Counted from the first letter of the stretch, positions 1 through 8,367 are shown. The stretch is DNA of 64,000 bases from UBA2784 sp964494625 (GCA_964494625.1 CAZBRT010000001.1:186001-250000), one strand, 5' to 3'. Notes: generated from the sequence alone by a model not told the origin. Program-made: numbers and translations.

Positions 1-105
1 CACCGCGCCAACAGAACTGTCGGGAATGGTGGCCGCATAAAAACGCGCGGCCTCCTCTGCATCCTTGTCGAACCAGAGGCAGATGGTGTTTTTGGGGATC
101 GCCAT
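1..105 (-). CDS. PhnB-like VOC (glyoxalase fold) protein, N-terminal fragment
   Basis: Only the first 35 codons lie in the window; the gene runs off the left edge. The visible start (MAIPKNTICLWFDKDAEEAA) matches the opening strand of PhnB / 3-demethylubiquinone-9 3-methyltransferase-like proteins of the vicinal oxygen chelate superfamily, which typically begin with a Pro-Cys-Leu-Trp-Phe block followed by an AEEAARFY helix and a PDS turn. All of these are present. The family is mostly of unknown substrate. The ATG start is clear because the homology begins at once after it. The next gene on the same strand lies about 40 bp upstream. Confidence 0.7.
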   Translation of the reverse strand, partial: MAIPKNTICLWFDKDAEEAARFYAATIPDSSVGAV

Positions 106-142
106 GAATTTCGCCTTTGCCGGGTGTTGCGCACAGAGGCTC

Positions 143-574
143 TCACGCCAGCCCCAGCGCGCGCAAGACGGCACCTTGATCGTAATAAGGTCGCTCGCAG
201 ATGATTTTGTCACTGCCGGGGGCGAATTCAAAACTTGCCGCCATGCGCACGCGGAATGATTTGCCGGTCGGCGCAATTGTTTTGCCGTTGAGCGTCAGCG
301 GCCCCTTGTGTGTGCCCGTCAGCCAGAATTCGACCAGCACGCTGTCGCCCGCATGCGCGATGGCGATGATCTCGTTGCCCTGATCGGGAAAGGGCACGCG
401 CGAGAGATGAAAATATTTGCGCACCGCCTCCTCGCCATCGAACACGGCGCCGGGGCCCAGAAGCTCGTAACGCGGATGGGCAAAGGTTGCGATCACGCCA
501 TCCCAATCATGCACGATCTCCAGCGCCATGTGGCGCTTGACGGTTTCAATGCGGGCGGTGGGGAGGGAGGGCAT
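143..574 (-). CDS. SnoaL/NTF2-like fold protein
   Basis: 143 residues, the usual size of a single NTF2-like cone domain. The order of elements fits SnoaL-like polyketide cyclase relatives: an N-terminal helix (VKRHMALEIVHDWDGVIATF), a strand with YELLGPG, then E-A-V-R-K-Y-F at about residues 49-55, a central sheet ending in VLVEFWLTGTHKGPL, and a C-terminal strand with ERPYYDQ. The short HPRYELLG-type segment is common in environmental SnoaL-like proteins of unknown activity. There is no signal peptide, so it should be cytosolic. It may be co-transcribed with the partial gene downstream. The substrate cannot be told from sequence. Confidence 0.65.
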   Translation of the reverse strand: MPSLPTARIETVKRHMALEIVHDWDGVIATFAHPRYELLGPGAVFDGEEAVRKYFHLSRVPFPDQGNEIIAIAHAGDSVLVEFWLTGTHKGPLTLNGKTIAPTGKSFRVRMAASFEFAPGSDKIICERPYYDQGAVLRALGLA

Positions 575-613
575 GGGGTGATCGCTAGTTGGGAGAATGC
601 GGGACAGGCTTCA

Positions 614-979
614 TCATTGAACGTGGTCTTCCGGATCACCGCTGAGCAGGTGCCCGAGTGCAGTATCCAGCAGAGGCAAATCCCGCTGGATCGTCAAAAT
701 CACGCGATCATCGAGAACATCATCATAGGTATACGCGAGTATGTTTCTGAAGCCTGCGATCATGCGGGCTGGAATTCCGTGTTTGGCCAACACATCAGAC
801 GAGATATCACGCAAGGCGGCATCGATGCATATGAAGGCGCGCTCGATCGCGTATCGCGTCTTGCGGTCCGACTTCAGGCCGGGCAGATCAAGGCCGCGTG
901 CCCAATCCATGATGAGGCGCACATTTTCCTGCGCCTCCAGCGCCGCAAGTGCTGTCCCGCCTCTCTTTTCAGAATGCAC
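614..979 (-). CDS. HepT-like (DUF86, HEPN) protein with altered RX4HXY motif
   Basis: About 121 residues, all alpha, matching the HepT/DUF86 family of HEPN ribonuclease toxins: a DRKTRYAIERA-type helix, a central ISSDVLAKH-GIPARMIAGFRN segment and a tail VILTIQRDLPLL. HepT proteins carry R-x4-H-x-Y, in which Arg and His are needed for RNase activity and the Tyr is AMPylated by the partner MntA. Here the stretch reads RNILAYTY: Arg and the final Tyr are kept but His is Tyr (codon TAT, one base from CAT). The reading frame is intact and it overlaps the mntA-like gene upstream by 11 bp. A GTG start is chosen; a TTG two codons earlier is the alternative. It may be an inactive or reprogrammed toxin. 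Confidence 0.75.
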   Translation of the reverse strand: MHSEKRGGTALAALEAQENVRLIMDWARGLDLPGLKSDRKTRYAIERAFICIDAALRDISSDVLAKHGIPARMIAGFRNILAYTYDDVLDDRVILTIQRDLPLLDTALGHLLSGDPEDHVQ

Positions 980-1292
980 TGACAAGCTGATCCGAAGCCG
1001 CGATGCGCGAAAGGCGGCGCCCGGGTTTCATCACGTCATTGCGCACGACGAGATCAACCGGGCGGCCAAGAATTTCGTGCAGCTCGGTAACAATGCCGCC
1101 GAGCTCAAATGCGCTGAAAAGCGGTGTGCGCCCGGCGGGGCCTCCGTCAAGCTCCACCATGATGTCGATGTCGCTCGATGGGCCCGCCGCGTCTTTGGCC
1201 ACAGAGCCAAACAGCCAAGCGTGCACCACGCCCAGGGCCTCAAGGTCCTTGCGGCGCGCCTGTAAGAGCATGATCGCTTCCTGCCTGCGCAT
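969..1292 (-). CDS. MntA-like minimal nucleotidyltransferase antitoxin
   Basis: 107 residues with the minimal nucleotidyltransferase fold. The signature G-S-x10-D-x-D is complete (GSVAKDAAGPSSDIDI, about residues 29-44), and a third acidic residue lies in PVDLVV near residue 78. MntA antitoxins AMPylate the Tyr of the HepT toxin encoded next to them. The gene precedes the HepT-like gene and overlaps it, the usual arrangement of a two-gene toxin-antitoxin operon. The family call is firm; activity here depends on whether the altered HepT partner is still a target. Confidence 0.8.
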   Translation of the reverse strand: MRRQEAIMLLQARRKDLEALGVVHAWLFGSVAKDAAGPSSDIDIMVELDGGPAGRTPLFSAFELGGIVTELHEILGRPVDLVVRNDVMKPGRRLSRIAASDQLVSAF

Positions 1293-1338
1293 GGCCGAAG
1301 CCTAGCAGGAACGGATCAGCCCGAAAATCGGCAAAAAC

Positions 1339-1415
1339 TGGCGCGCCCGAAAGGATTCGAACCTCTGACCCCCAGATTCGTAGTCTGGTGCTCTATCCAG
1401 CTGAGCTACGGGCGC
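1339..1415 (-). tRNA. tRNA-Arg (anticodon ACG)
   Basis: A 77-nt cloverleaf on the minus strand. The acceptor stem pairs GCGCCCG with CGGGCGC; the D arm includes AGCTCAGCTGGATAGAGC; the anticodon loop reads CTACGAA, giving anticodon ACG (the A34 normally deaminated to inosine, decoding CGN); and the T arm contains GGTTCGAATCC. The 3' CCA is encoded in the genome. Translating this stretch gives the well-known spurious VAQLDRAP peptide. Confidence 0.97.
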
Positions 1416-1690
1416 ATGCCGGGCGGTGGCCAAATGTGCCGCCGCCGCTTTGGTCCCCTTGCACTCCCTTGGGGCTATCCCAAGGGGGGTGTCACGGGGG
1501 TGCGAACGTAAAGCAGGGTTTTCCGGCAAGCGCAAGATGGTTGGGGGTCGTGTGATGGGAGCCGGGGGGCCAGAACCGGGGGCAAGGCTTTAGGGTACTG
1601 GCCAAACCAGGGCGGTCCCCCTAGTTTGGCTGCGGGCAGACCCTTCTTGGCGGGCCCCCGCCACACGCGCCGGGGCCTTGGGACCAAACA

Positions 1691-2536
1691 ATGCAGGCTT
1701 TACCTTGGCCGGGTTTCTGGCCGGGCGCGCGAGCGCGCCAAGCCGTGTGCCGTGCCCTTTTTTCCCTCCTTCTCATTCTCGCCATCGCCCCCATGAAAGC
1801 ACGTGCCCAGGGATCTGATCTTCATGCGCCCTTCGGGACGCTGCTCCAGCGCTATGTCGCGGTCGATGGCAGCGGAAGCCATGCAGGATTGGCGCGCGTC
1901 AATTATGCGGGCTGGAAGGCAAGTGCCGCCGACATGGGCGCGCTTGCCGCCTATCTTGATGCGCTGTCTTCTGCCCGCCCCACCGCCATGGACGATGCGG
2001 CGCGCATGGCGTTCTACATCAACGCGTACAACGCGCTGACGCTGAAAGTGGTGCTGGACCATTATCCCGTCGGCTCGATCCGCGAGATTTCGATTTCGCC
2101 GGGGCTTTTTTCCGTCGGCCCGTGGAAGAAGAAGCTGCTTTCCATCGAAGGCGAGATGCTGTCGCTGGATGACATCGAGCATACGCGGCTTCTGGCTGCG
2201 TTTGGCGACAACCGCATCCATTATGCCGTCAATTGCGCGTCCGTCGGCTGCCCCAATCTTGCGACTGAGCCCTATCGCGGGCCAACGCTTTCAGCCCAGC
2301 TGGATGCGGCTGCGCGCGCCTATGTCAACAATGCGCGCGGGGTTGATCTTTCGTCGGGCCGGCTCAAAGTATCGCGCATCTATGAATGGTATCAGGGTGA
2401 TTTCGGCGGCAGCGATGAAGGCGTGATCGCGCATCTGAAACTTTTTGCAGCACCGGAACTTGCAGCAAGGCTGGACGGGGTTTCATCCATCCGCGGCACG
2501 TTCTATGACTGGTCGCTCAACGATGGCTCACGCTGA
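1691..2536 (+). CDS. Exported DUF547 domain protein
   Basis: 281 residues. An N-terminal basic and hydrophobic stretch (LFSLLLILAIAP) followed by ARA-QG is a typical signal peptide, so the mature protein should be periplasmic. The rest matches DUF547: the NAYNALTL helix (about residues 114-121), HYPVGSIREI, then HYAVNCASVGCPNL with two conserved Cys near 181 and 185, and a C-terminal YEWYQGDF segment. The enzymatic role of the family is unknown. It starts a plus-strand run with the TVP38-type membrane protein only 11 bp downstream, so the two are probably co-transcribed. Confidence 0.85.
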   Translation: MQALPWPGFWPGARARQAVCRALFSLLLILAIAPMKARAQGSDLHAPFGTLLQRYVAVDGSGSHAGLARVNYAGWKASAADMGALAAYLDALSSARPTAMDDAARMAFYINAYNALTLKVVLDHYPVGSIREISISPGLFSVGPWKKKLLSIEGEMLSLDDIEHTRLLAAFGDNRIHYAVNCASVGCPNLATEPYRGPTLSAQLDAAARAYVNNARGVDLSSGRLKVSRIYEWYQGDFGGSDEGVIAHLKLFAAPELAARLDGVSSIRGTFYDWSLNDGSR

Positions 2537-2547
2537 CAGGCCGATTG

Positions 2548-3300
2548 ATGACACAGAATGACAATGACGCAGGCGGCGGGGAAAACCCCGTGACACGGCT
2601 CAACCGCGCGCTGCCCTTTGTGCTTCTGATCGCGGGGCTGGTCGTCTTTTTCGCCCTCGACCTGCAGAAATATTTCACACTGGAGGCGTTGCGCGCCAAT
2701 CGCGTGATGCTGGCCGAATTCGTCCTGCAGAACCCGCTCATCGCGCCTATGGCGTTTGGCGGCATCTATGCGCTGGTTGTCGCATTCTCGCTGCCTTTGG
2801 GTGCGGTGATGACACTGGCGGGCGGGCTCCTTTTCGGGCTTGTCACCGGCACGATCACGGTCGTGTGCGGCGCCACGCTTGGGGCAACCGCGCTCTTCCT
2901 TGCCGCACGCGGCGCCTTCCGCGAGAGCTTTGCGCGGCGCGCCGGTGCAACCCTTCGCAAGCTGGAAGAAGGTTTCAGGCGCGATGCATTCTTCTATCTT
3001 CTGACGCTGCGCCTCATCCCGGCCTTTCCGTTCTTCCTTGTCAATCTTGCCCCCGCCCTTCTGGGCATGCGGCTTCTGCCCTATGTGATCGCCACTTTCA
3101 TCGGCATCATTCCCGGCACGTTTGTCTACATCTCCATCGGCAATGGCCTGGGCGCGCTTTTCGATGCGGGCCAGACGCCGGAGCTGGGGCTTTCGATCTT
3201 TCTCAAGCCCGACATCCTGCTGCCCATTGGCGGGCTCATCGTCCTTTCGCTGTTGCCGATTGCGGCGCGGCGGCTTGGCCTTGTCAAACGTCAGGACTGA
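2548..3300 (+). CDS. TVP38/TMEM64 (DedA-superfamily) membrane protein
   Basis: 250 residues with several membrane segments, the first at about 16-34. The conserved VTT-type core is present: GGLLFGLVTGTITVVCGATL (about 93-112) with the re-entrant Gly-rich loop, then RLIPAFPFFLVN and an IGIIPGTFVYISIGNGL segment. DedA-superfamily proteins of this kind act in lipid scrambling or undecaprenyl-phosphate and lipid movement in the inner membrane; the exact role of this member is unknown. ATG is preferred over the TTG one codon upstream. The next gene, a flavoprotein, begins 5 bp after the stop; pairing of TVP38 proteins with mercuric-reductase-like flavoproteins is seen in other bacteria. Confidence 0.88.
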   Translation: MTQNDNDAGGGENPVTRLNRALPFVLLIAGLVVFFALDLQKYFTLEALRANRVMLAEFVLQNPLIAPMAFGGIYALVVAFSLPLGAVMTLAGGLLFGLVTGTITVVCGATLGATALFLAARGAFRESFARRAGATLRKLEEGFRRDAFFYLLTLRLIPAFPFFLVNLAPALLGMRLLPYVIATFIGIIPGTFVYISIGNGLGALFDAGQTPELGLSIFLKPDILLPIGGLIVLSLLPIAARRLGLVKRQD

Positions 3301-3305
3301 ACCAA

Positions 3306-4721
3306 ATGGCCGCAACGCGCATTGACTGCGACATCTGCATCATCGGTGCGGGGTCGGGCGGACTTTCGGTTGCCGCCGGTGCCGCCATGCTGGGGCGCAA
3401 GACCGTGCTGGTCGAGAAGCACAAGATGGGCGGCGACTGCCTCAATACAGGCTGCGTACCGTCAAAGGCGCTGATCGCCGCAGCTTCGCGCGCGCAAGGG
3501 ATGCGCGAGGCGGGGCCATTCGGCATCGCGTCCGTTGATCCCGCCGTCGACTACGCCAAGGTGATGGACCATGTGCATGGCGTGATCGCTTCCATCGCGC
3601 CGATGGACAGTGTGGAACGCTTCACCGGGCTTGGCGTGAAAGTCATTCAGGCGGAGGGGCGGTTTTTATCGCCGACCGAACTGGAAGCGGGCGGCAACCG
3701 CATCCGCGCCCGGCGTTTTGTGATCGCCACCGGATCGCGCGCGGTCGCGCCGCCCATTCCCGGCCTTGCGGACGTGGCTTTTCTCACCAACGAAACGCTG
3801 TGGGACAACCGCACGCTGCCCGAACATCTGGTGGTGATCGGTGCGGGGCCCATCGGGCTTGAGATGGCGCAGGCGCATCGCAGGCTGGGTGCCAAAGTAA
3901 CGGTGCTTGAAGCCTTCAAGGCCTTTGCCCGCGACGATGCAGAATGTGCGGGTGCTGTCCTTGCCGTGCTGCGGCGCGAAGGCGTCGACATCCGCGAAGG
4001 TGTGAAGATCAACAAGGTCGGCGGCACAACGGGCGCATTCTCCATCACGCTGGGCGATGGCGAGGTTCTTCAGGCCTCGCATCTTCTGGTCGCTGCCGGT
4101 CGTGCGCCCAATGTGGAAGGGCTCGGGCTTGAAGCCGCCAATGTCGCCTACACAAAAAAAGGCATCGGCGTTGATGCAAAATTGCGCAGCTCCAACAAGC
4201 GCATTTATGCGATCGGCGACGTGGCAGGCGGGCTCCAGTTCACGCATGTGGCGGGCTATCAGGCGGGGCTTGTCATCCGCTCGGCGCTTTTCCGGTTTGG
4301 CGGCGCGTATGCCGCCAGCGCGATCCCGTGGGCGACCTATACCGACCCTGAACTTGCCCATGTGGGCCTCAATGAAACGGAAGCGGCCAAGCTTGGCCCC
4401 ATGAAGGTTTCGCGCTGGAAGGTCGAGGAGAACGACCGCGCCCATGCCGAACATCATCATGACGGGCTCATCAAGGTCGTGGCCGGCAAAGGCGGCCGGG
4501 TGCTGGGCTGCACGATTGCTGCACCCCATGCGGGCGACCTCATCATGCCCTGGGTGATCGCGGTCCAGAAGAAACTCACGATGCGCGACATGTCGGGATT
4601 TGTTGCGCCCTACCCCACGCTCTCCGAGATTTCCAAGCGCGCGGCGGGTGCCTATTTCTCCAGCACCCTCTTTTCGCCGGGCGTCAAGCGGCTGGTTTCC
4701 TTTCTTTCACGTTTCGGCTGA
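3306..4721 (+). CDS. Mercuric-reductase-like FAD/NAD(P) disulfide oxidoreductase
   Basis: 471 residues, full length for the class I pyridine nucleotide-disulfide oxidoreductases. The FAD-binding GAGSGG lies at residues 14-19, the redox-active pair C45/C50 sits in GGDCLNTGCVPSKA, a second Rossmann motif GAGPIGLEMA binds NAD(P), and IYAIGDVAGG is the second FAD contact. The dimerisation domain follows. Where lipoamide dehydrogenase and glutathione reductase have a His-Glu pair (H-x-PT-x-x-E), this protein has APYPTLSE, so the usual proton-relay His is missing; the extra N-terminal heavy-metal domain of MerA is also absent. Substrate unknown. The reading frame is open far upstream, but homology starts at this ATG. 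Confidence 0.85.
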   Translation: MAATRIDCDICIIGAGSGGLSVAAGAAMLGRKTVLVEKHKMGGDCLNTGCVPSKALIAAASRAQGMREAGPFGIASVDPAVDYAKVMDHVHGVIASIAPMDSVERFTGLGVKVIQAEGRFLSPTELEAGGNRIRARRFVIATGSRAVAPPIPGLADVAFLTNETLWDNRTLPEHLVVIGAGPIGLEMAQAHRRLGAKVTVLEAFKAFARDDAECAGAVLAVLRREGVDIREGVKINKVGGTTGAFSITLGDGEVLQASHLLVAAGRAPNVEGLGLEAANVAYTKKGIGVDAKLRSSNKRIYAIGDVAGGLQFTHVAGYQAGLVIRSALFRFGGAYAASAIPWATYTDPELAHVGLNETEAAKLGPMKVSRWKVEENDRAHAEHHHDGLIKVVAGKGGRVLGCTIAAPHAGDLIMPWVIAVQKKLTMRDMSGFVAPYPTLSEISKRAAGAYFSSTLFSPGVKRLVSFLSRFG

Positions 4722-4770
4722 GCGGCCGGGCTGACAGGACAGCCAAGACGCTGCTAGACATGTGCCCGCC

Positions 4771-6246
4771 ATGGCGTCCATGCGTGCAGTCCTCAAGGAA
4801 CGGATTCGCAACGCGGCAAGGGGTCTTCCCGACCGCCTGCCCGCGCGTGTGCGCCTGTGGCCGCGCAGCCTTTCGGGCCGGTTGCTGATGCTGACCATTC
4901 TTTATGTGATGGTCAGCGGTGTCCTCGTTTACGTGCCGACTGTTGCCAGCTTCCACCGCAACCTTCTGGAGGAGAAGCTGGCGGCTGCGCAATTGGCCGT
5001 TCTGGCGCTGGAGGAAACCGAGGGCAACCAGGTTTCGCCCGAATTGCGGCGCGAGTTGCTGACGAATGCGGGTGTACGCGCGGTATCGCTGAAGCGCAAC
5101 GAGACACGGCAATTGTTCCTGGCCGATGACATGCCCAACCAGATCGATGAAGTCTTCGACCTGCGCGAGCAGCCGTTCTTTGCCAGTGCATCGGGGGCGC
5201 TCTCGACATTGCTGGCGCGCGAGGGGCGCATCCTGCGCATCATCGGCCTGCCGCGCTTTGGCGGCGGACAATCGATCGAGGCGCTGGCGGATGAAGGGCC
5301 GATCCGGGCTGAACTTTTCGCCTATGCGCAGCGCGTGCTGGTCCTGTCGCTGGTCATCTCGCTGGTCACGGGCGCGCTTGTTTTCGTGTCCCTTCATTAC
5401 GTGATCGTGCGGCCGATCCGGCGCATCACCACATCGATGACCTCGTTCCGCGAGCAACCGGAGGATGAAAAGCGCATTATCCAGCCGCTAGGGCGCCATG
5501 GCGAGATCGGTGACGCGGAAACAGCACTTGCCGACATGCAGACGCAGGTGCGCGGTGCGCTCCGCCAACGCGCGCATCTGGCCGCCCTTGGCACCGCCGT
5601 TGCCAAAATCAATCACGATCTGCGCAACATCCTCTCCAGCGCGCAATTGGCTTCGGACCGGCTGGCCCAAAGCGATGACCCGGCGGTGAAGCGCGCGGCG
5701 CCCAAGCTTGTGCGTGCGCTTGACCGCGCCATCGATCTTGCCACCAACACGCTGCGCTATGGCCGCGCCGATGAGTTGCCGCCCCAATTGCGCAGTCACA
5801 GGCTGCTGCCCATGGTCCACGAGGCGTTGGCCGCAGTCGCCGAGACGGCAGCGATCAAGGCCAGCTCCGATGTGGCGGAAGATTTTCAGGTCTTTGCCGA
5901 TGGCGACCAGTTGTTCCGCGTTCTTCTCAACCTCATCCGCAACGGGGCGCAGGCCCTTGGTGAGCATGCCGGTGGCACGCTGATCATTTCAGCGCGGCAG
6001 GAGAATGACAATTGCCTCATCGACATCGCGGATAATGGTCCCGGTCTGCCGGATGCCGTGAAGGCCCATCTGTTCGAGCCCTTCGCGGGGGGCGCGCGCA
6101 CGCGCGGCACGGGGCTTGGCCTGGCAATCGCGCATGAGCTGGTGACGGGGCATGGTGGTCATCTGTTGCTTCTGAAGTCTGACGCACAAGGCACGATTTT
6201 CCGCATCGTCTTGCCCGCGCAGACAACGCTTTCCGGCGGCCCATGA
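4771..6246 (+). CDS. Orphan membrane sensor histidine kinase
   Basis: 491 residues. Two membrane segments (about 38-60 and 190-213) flank a periplasmic sensor of about 130 residues with no recognised fold. A HAMP linker follows (VRPIRRITTSM), then the dimerisation/phospho-acceptor box KINHDLRNILSSAQ with His at about 282, and an HATPase domain with N box NLIRNGAQAL, G1 DNGPGLP and G2 GTGLGLAIAHE. No response regulator is encoded nearby; the downstream partner is glucokinase, overlapping by ATGA. That coupling suggests co-expression, not necessarily signalling to sugar use. An ATG is preferred over a GTG three codons upstream; no strong ribosome binding site decides it. Confidence 0.87.
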   Translation: MASMRAVLKERIRNAARGLPDRLPARVRLWPRSLSGRLLMLTILYVMVSGVLVYVPTVASFHRNLLEEKLAAAQLAVLALEETEGNQVSPELRRELLTNAGVRAVSLKRNETRQLFLADDMPNQIDEVFDLREQPFFASASGALSTLLAREGRILRIIGLPRFGGGQSIEALADEGPIRAELFAYAQRVLVLSLVISLVTGALVFVSLHYVIVRPIRRITTSMTSFREQPEDEKRIIQPLGRHGEIGDAETALADMQTQVRGALRQRAHLAALGTAVAKINHDLRNILSSAQLASDRLAQSDDPAVKRAAPKLVRALDRAIDLATNTLRYGRADELPPQLRSHRLLPMVHEALAAVAETAAIKASSDVAEDFQVFADGDQLFRVLLNLIRNGAQALGEHAGGTLIISARQENDNCLIDIADNGPGLPDAVKAHLFEPFAGGARTRGTGLGLAIAHELVTGHGGHLLLLKSDAQGTIFRIVLPAQTTLSGGP

Positions 6247-7229
6247 GCAATCGCATTCTCTATGCCGACATCGGCGGCACGTTTGCGCGCTTTGCTTTTG
6301 CGCCACCCGGCGTGCGGCCGCATGTGTCCAGCGTCCTTTCCACGCAGATGCTGCCGGGGCTTGGCGAAGCGGTCAGCGAAGCGATGCGCGCGGAAGGCAT
6401 CACGGCGCCGCTTGCAGGTGTCGCGATTGCAGGCGCGGGGCCGGTCATCGACGGCGCGATCAATCTCACCAATGCGGGATGGCGGATTGACGCGTCGATC
6501 ATTGCTTCGGCAACCGGCGTGCAACATCCCCTGATCGTCAATGATTTCACCGCGCAGGCGGCCGCGCTTGCGGCTCTCGCGCCCGATGATCTCGACAGTT
6601 TTGGCGGCGGGGCAGGTGATCCTTACGCACCGCGCGCGGTTGTGGGACCGGGCACCGGCTTTGGCGTGTCGGCGCTTGTGCCTGCCGGGGGCGGGCGCTT
6701 TGTTCCCCTGGCAGCCGAAGGCGGGCACGTGGATCTGGCACCCGGCAATCCGCGCGAGCTTGCGATCATCTGGCAGTTGCAGCAGCAATTCGGCCATGTC
6801 AGTTGCGAGCGCGTGCTGTCGGGGTCCGGCCTTGAGACGCTTTATGGTGCGATTGCCGCCCTTGATGGTGTGGCGGTTGCGCCCAGGCCCACACCGGCAG
6901 AAATCGCAACCCGCGCGCGCGCGAAGACCGACCCCGTGGCCGTTGAGACCATCCATGTCTTTACGGGGCTTATGGGTGCTGCCGCCGGCAATGTGGTTCT
7001 CACCATCGGTGCGACCGGCGGGCTTTACCTTGCAGGCGGCATCCTGCCGCGCTGGGGCGATCTTTTTGATCGCGCGCTTTTCCGTCACCGGATGGAAGCC
7101 AAGGGCCGCATGGGCGCATGGCTTTCGCGCGTGCCGACGCATCTTGTCACGGCGCCGGATGCGGCCATGATCGGGTTGGCCGAACTTTTTTGCGGCATGC
7201 GCGTCCTACTTGCGGATCACACGCCATGA
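6243..7229 (+). CDS. glk: Glucokinase
   Basis: 328 residues, the usual size of the bacterial Glk family (not ROK). It phosphorylates glucose with ATP at the entry to glycolysis or the Entner-Doudoroff pathway. The N-terminal ATP-binding ADIGGT motif starts at residue 8; VAIAGAG and NLTNAGW follow; the catalytic VNDF (Asp about 101) is present; then GPGTGFGVS and the glucose-contact LAAEGGH, and a C-terminal GGLYLAGG phosphate loop. The gene overlaps the histidine kinase stop by ATGA and the next start also by ATGA, so translation of all three is coupled. Confidence 0.9.
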   Translation: MSNRILYADIGGTFARFAFAPPGVRPHVSSVLSTQMLPGLGEAVSEAMRAEGITAPLAGVAIAGAGPVIDGAINLTNAGWRIDASIIASATGVQHPLIVNDFTAQAAALAALAPDDLDSFGGGAGDPYAPRAVVGPGTGFGVSALVPAGGGRFVPLAAEGGHVDLAPGNPRELAIIWQLQQQFGHVSCERVLSGSGLETLYGAIAALDGVAVAPRPTPAEIATRARAKTDPVAVETIHVFTGLMGAAAGNVVLTIGATGGLYLAGGILPRWGDLFDRALFRHRMEAKGRMGAWLSRVPTHLVTAPDAAMIGLAELFCGMRVLLADHTP

Positions 7230-8236
7230 ACCCGACACGTCCCGGACCGCGCAATCTCATCACCGATGTGCCGGGCATCCGCGTCGGCAATGCGGAAGAT
7301 GCGCGTGCGATGACGGGGGCAACGATCATCCTGTGCGATCAACGCATGGTCGCAAGTGTTGACATGCGCGGCGGCGCGCCCGGCACGCGCGAGACGGATG
7401 CGCTTTTGCCCGAGACGCTTGTCGAGGCGGTCGATGCCATCGTGCTGTCGGGCGGCTCGGTCTATGGACTTGATGCGGCGGGCGGTGCCACGGCGTGGCT
7501 GGGCGCGCGCGGTCGCGGCTACAAACTCGGCACCTCGCGCATGGTCGCGCCCGTCGTTCCGGCCGCAATCCTTTTTGACTTGATGAATGGCGGCGACAAG
7601 GATTGGGGCGAGACGCCACCCTATGCGGACCTTGGTCGCGCGGCGTGCGAGGCTGCCAGCACCGACTTTGCGCTCGGCAATGCAGGCGCCGGCATGGGCG
7701 CACAGGCCGGACAATTGAAGGGCGGTCTTGGCAGCGCATCGACACTTACCGCCGATGGTTTCGTTGTGGGTGCGCTTGCAGCCGTCAATCCGTTCGGATC
7801 AGTCCTTGTGCCCGGCACGCGCACATTCTGGGCCTGGCCTTTCGAGCAGAATCGTGAGCTTGGCGGGCAGGCGCCCCCGACGGGCTCCCTTGCCCATCTC
7901 GACTTTCCCGATGACATCAAGGCGCGCGTGCCCCGACCGGGCGAGAACACGACCATCGGGGTTGTGGCCGTCAATGCACGGATCAGCGTCGCCGAGGCGC
8001 GGCGCATCGCGATCATGGCGCAGGATGGCTATGCGCGGGCGATCCGCCCCATCCACACCATGGGCGACGGTGACGTGGTCTTTGTGCTGGCGGGCGGGGA
8101 CATGGAATTGCCCGAGCCGAGGCCCCTTTTCCTCTCAAGACTGGGGGCAATTGCGGCCGATACCATGGCCCGGGCCGTGGCGCGCGGCGTGTTTGAGGCA
8201 AAAAGCCTAGGCGGGCTAAAAGCTTACCGGGATTGA
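7226..8236 (+). CDS. S58 family (DmpA/P1-type) peptidase
   Basis: 336 residues, matching the autoprocessing Ntn-like S58 family that includes D-aminopeptidase DmpA and beta-peptidyl aminopeptidases. Visible blocks: TDVPGIRVGNAED near the N-terminus, LLPETLVEAVDAIVLSGGS, then NAGAGMGAQAG followed by KGGLGSAS. The latter should hold the Gly-Ser self-cleavage site whose Ser becomes the N-terminal nucleophile of the small chain; ALAAVNPFGS and TTIGVVAVNA follow. Physiological substrate unknown. No signal peptide is seen. It ends the sensor kinase-glk unit; a new promoter for rpmH starts about 40 bp further on. Confidence 0.85.
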   Translation: MNPTRPGPRNLITDVPGIRVGNAEDARAMTGATIILCDQRMVASVDMRGGAPGTRETDALLPETLVEAVDAIVLSGGSVYGLDAAGGATAWLGARGRGYKLGTSRMVAPVVPAAILFDLMNGGDKDWGETPPYADLGRAACEAASTDFALGNAGAGMGAQAGQLKGGLGSASTLTADGFVVGALAAVNPFGSVLVPGTRTFWAWPFEQNRELGGQAPPTGSLAHLDFPDDIKARVPRPGENTTIGVVAVNARISVAEARRIAIMAQDGYARAIRPIHTMGDGDVVFVLAGGDMELPEPRPLFLSRLGAIAADTMARAVARGVFEAKSLGGLKAYRD

Positions 8237-8275
8237 GCCGGTTCAGCCGGTTAACAGGAAAATTGCCCGGCTTCG

Positions 8276-8305
8276 TTGACTTTTGGGGTCAAGGATGGCT
8301 AGAAG
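8276..8305 (+). promoter_or_regulatory. Predicted sigma-70-type promoter of rpmH operon
   Basis: TTGACT as -35 is followed after 18 bp by TAGAAG as -10 (4 of 6 matches), placing the start of transcription about 55 bp before the rpmH start codon. It lies in the 130-bp gap after the peptidase gene, where a strong promoter for the ribosomal protein is expected. Confidence 0.5.
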
Positions 8306-8367
8306 CCTCGCCTTCGGGCGCGTGGCAGTCCCGCCTTGCCGCCTTTCCAGTTTTCCGGGTTGTTCCG

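Noticed and set aside
1302..1535. Minus-strand reading frame with VAQLDRAPDYESGGQRF
   Set aside because: This is the known artefact of translating a tRNA-Arg gene; the tRNA explains it.
2865..4721. 618-codon open frame covering the flavoprotein
   Set aside because: The first 147 codons lie over the TVP38 gene in another frame and have no homology; the real start is the ATG at 3306.
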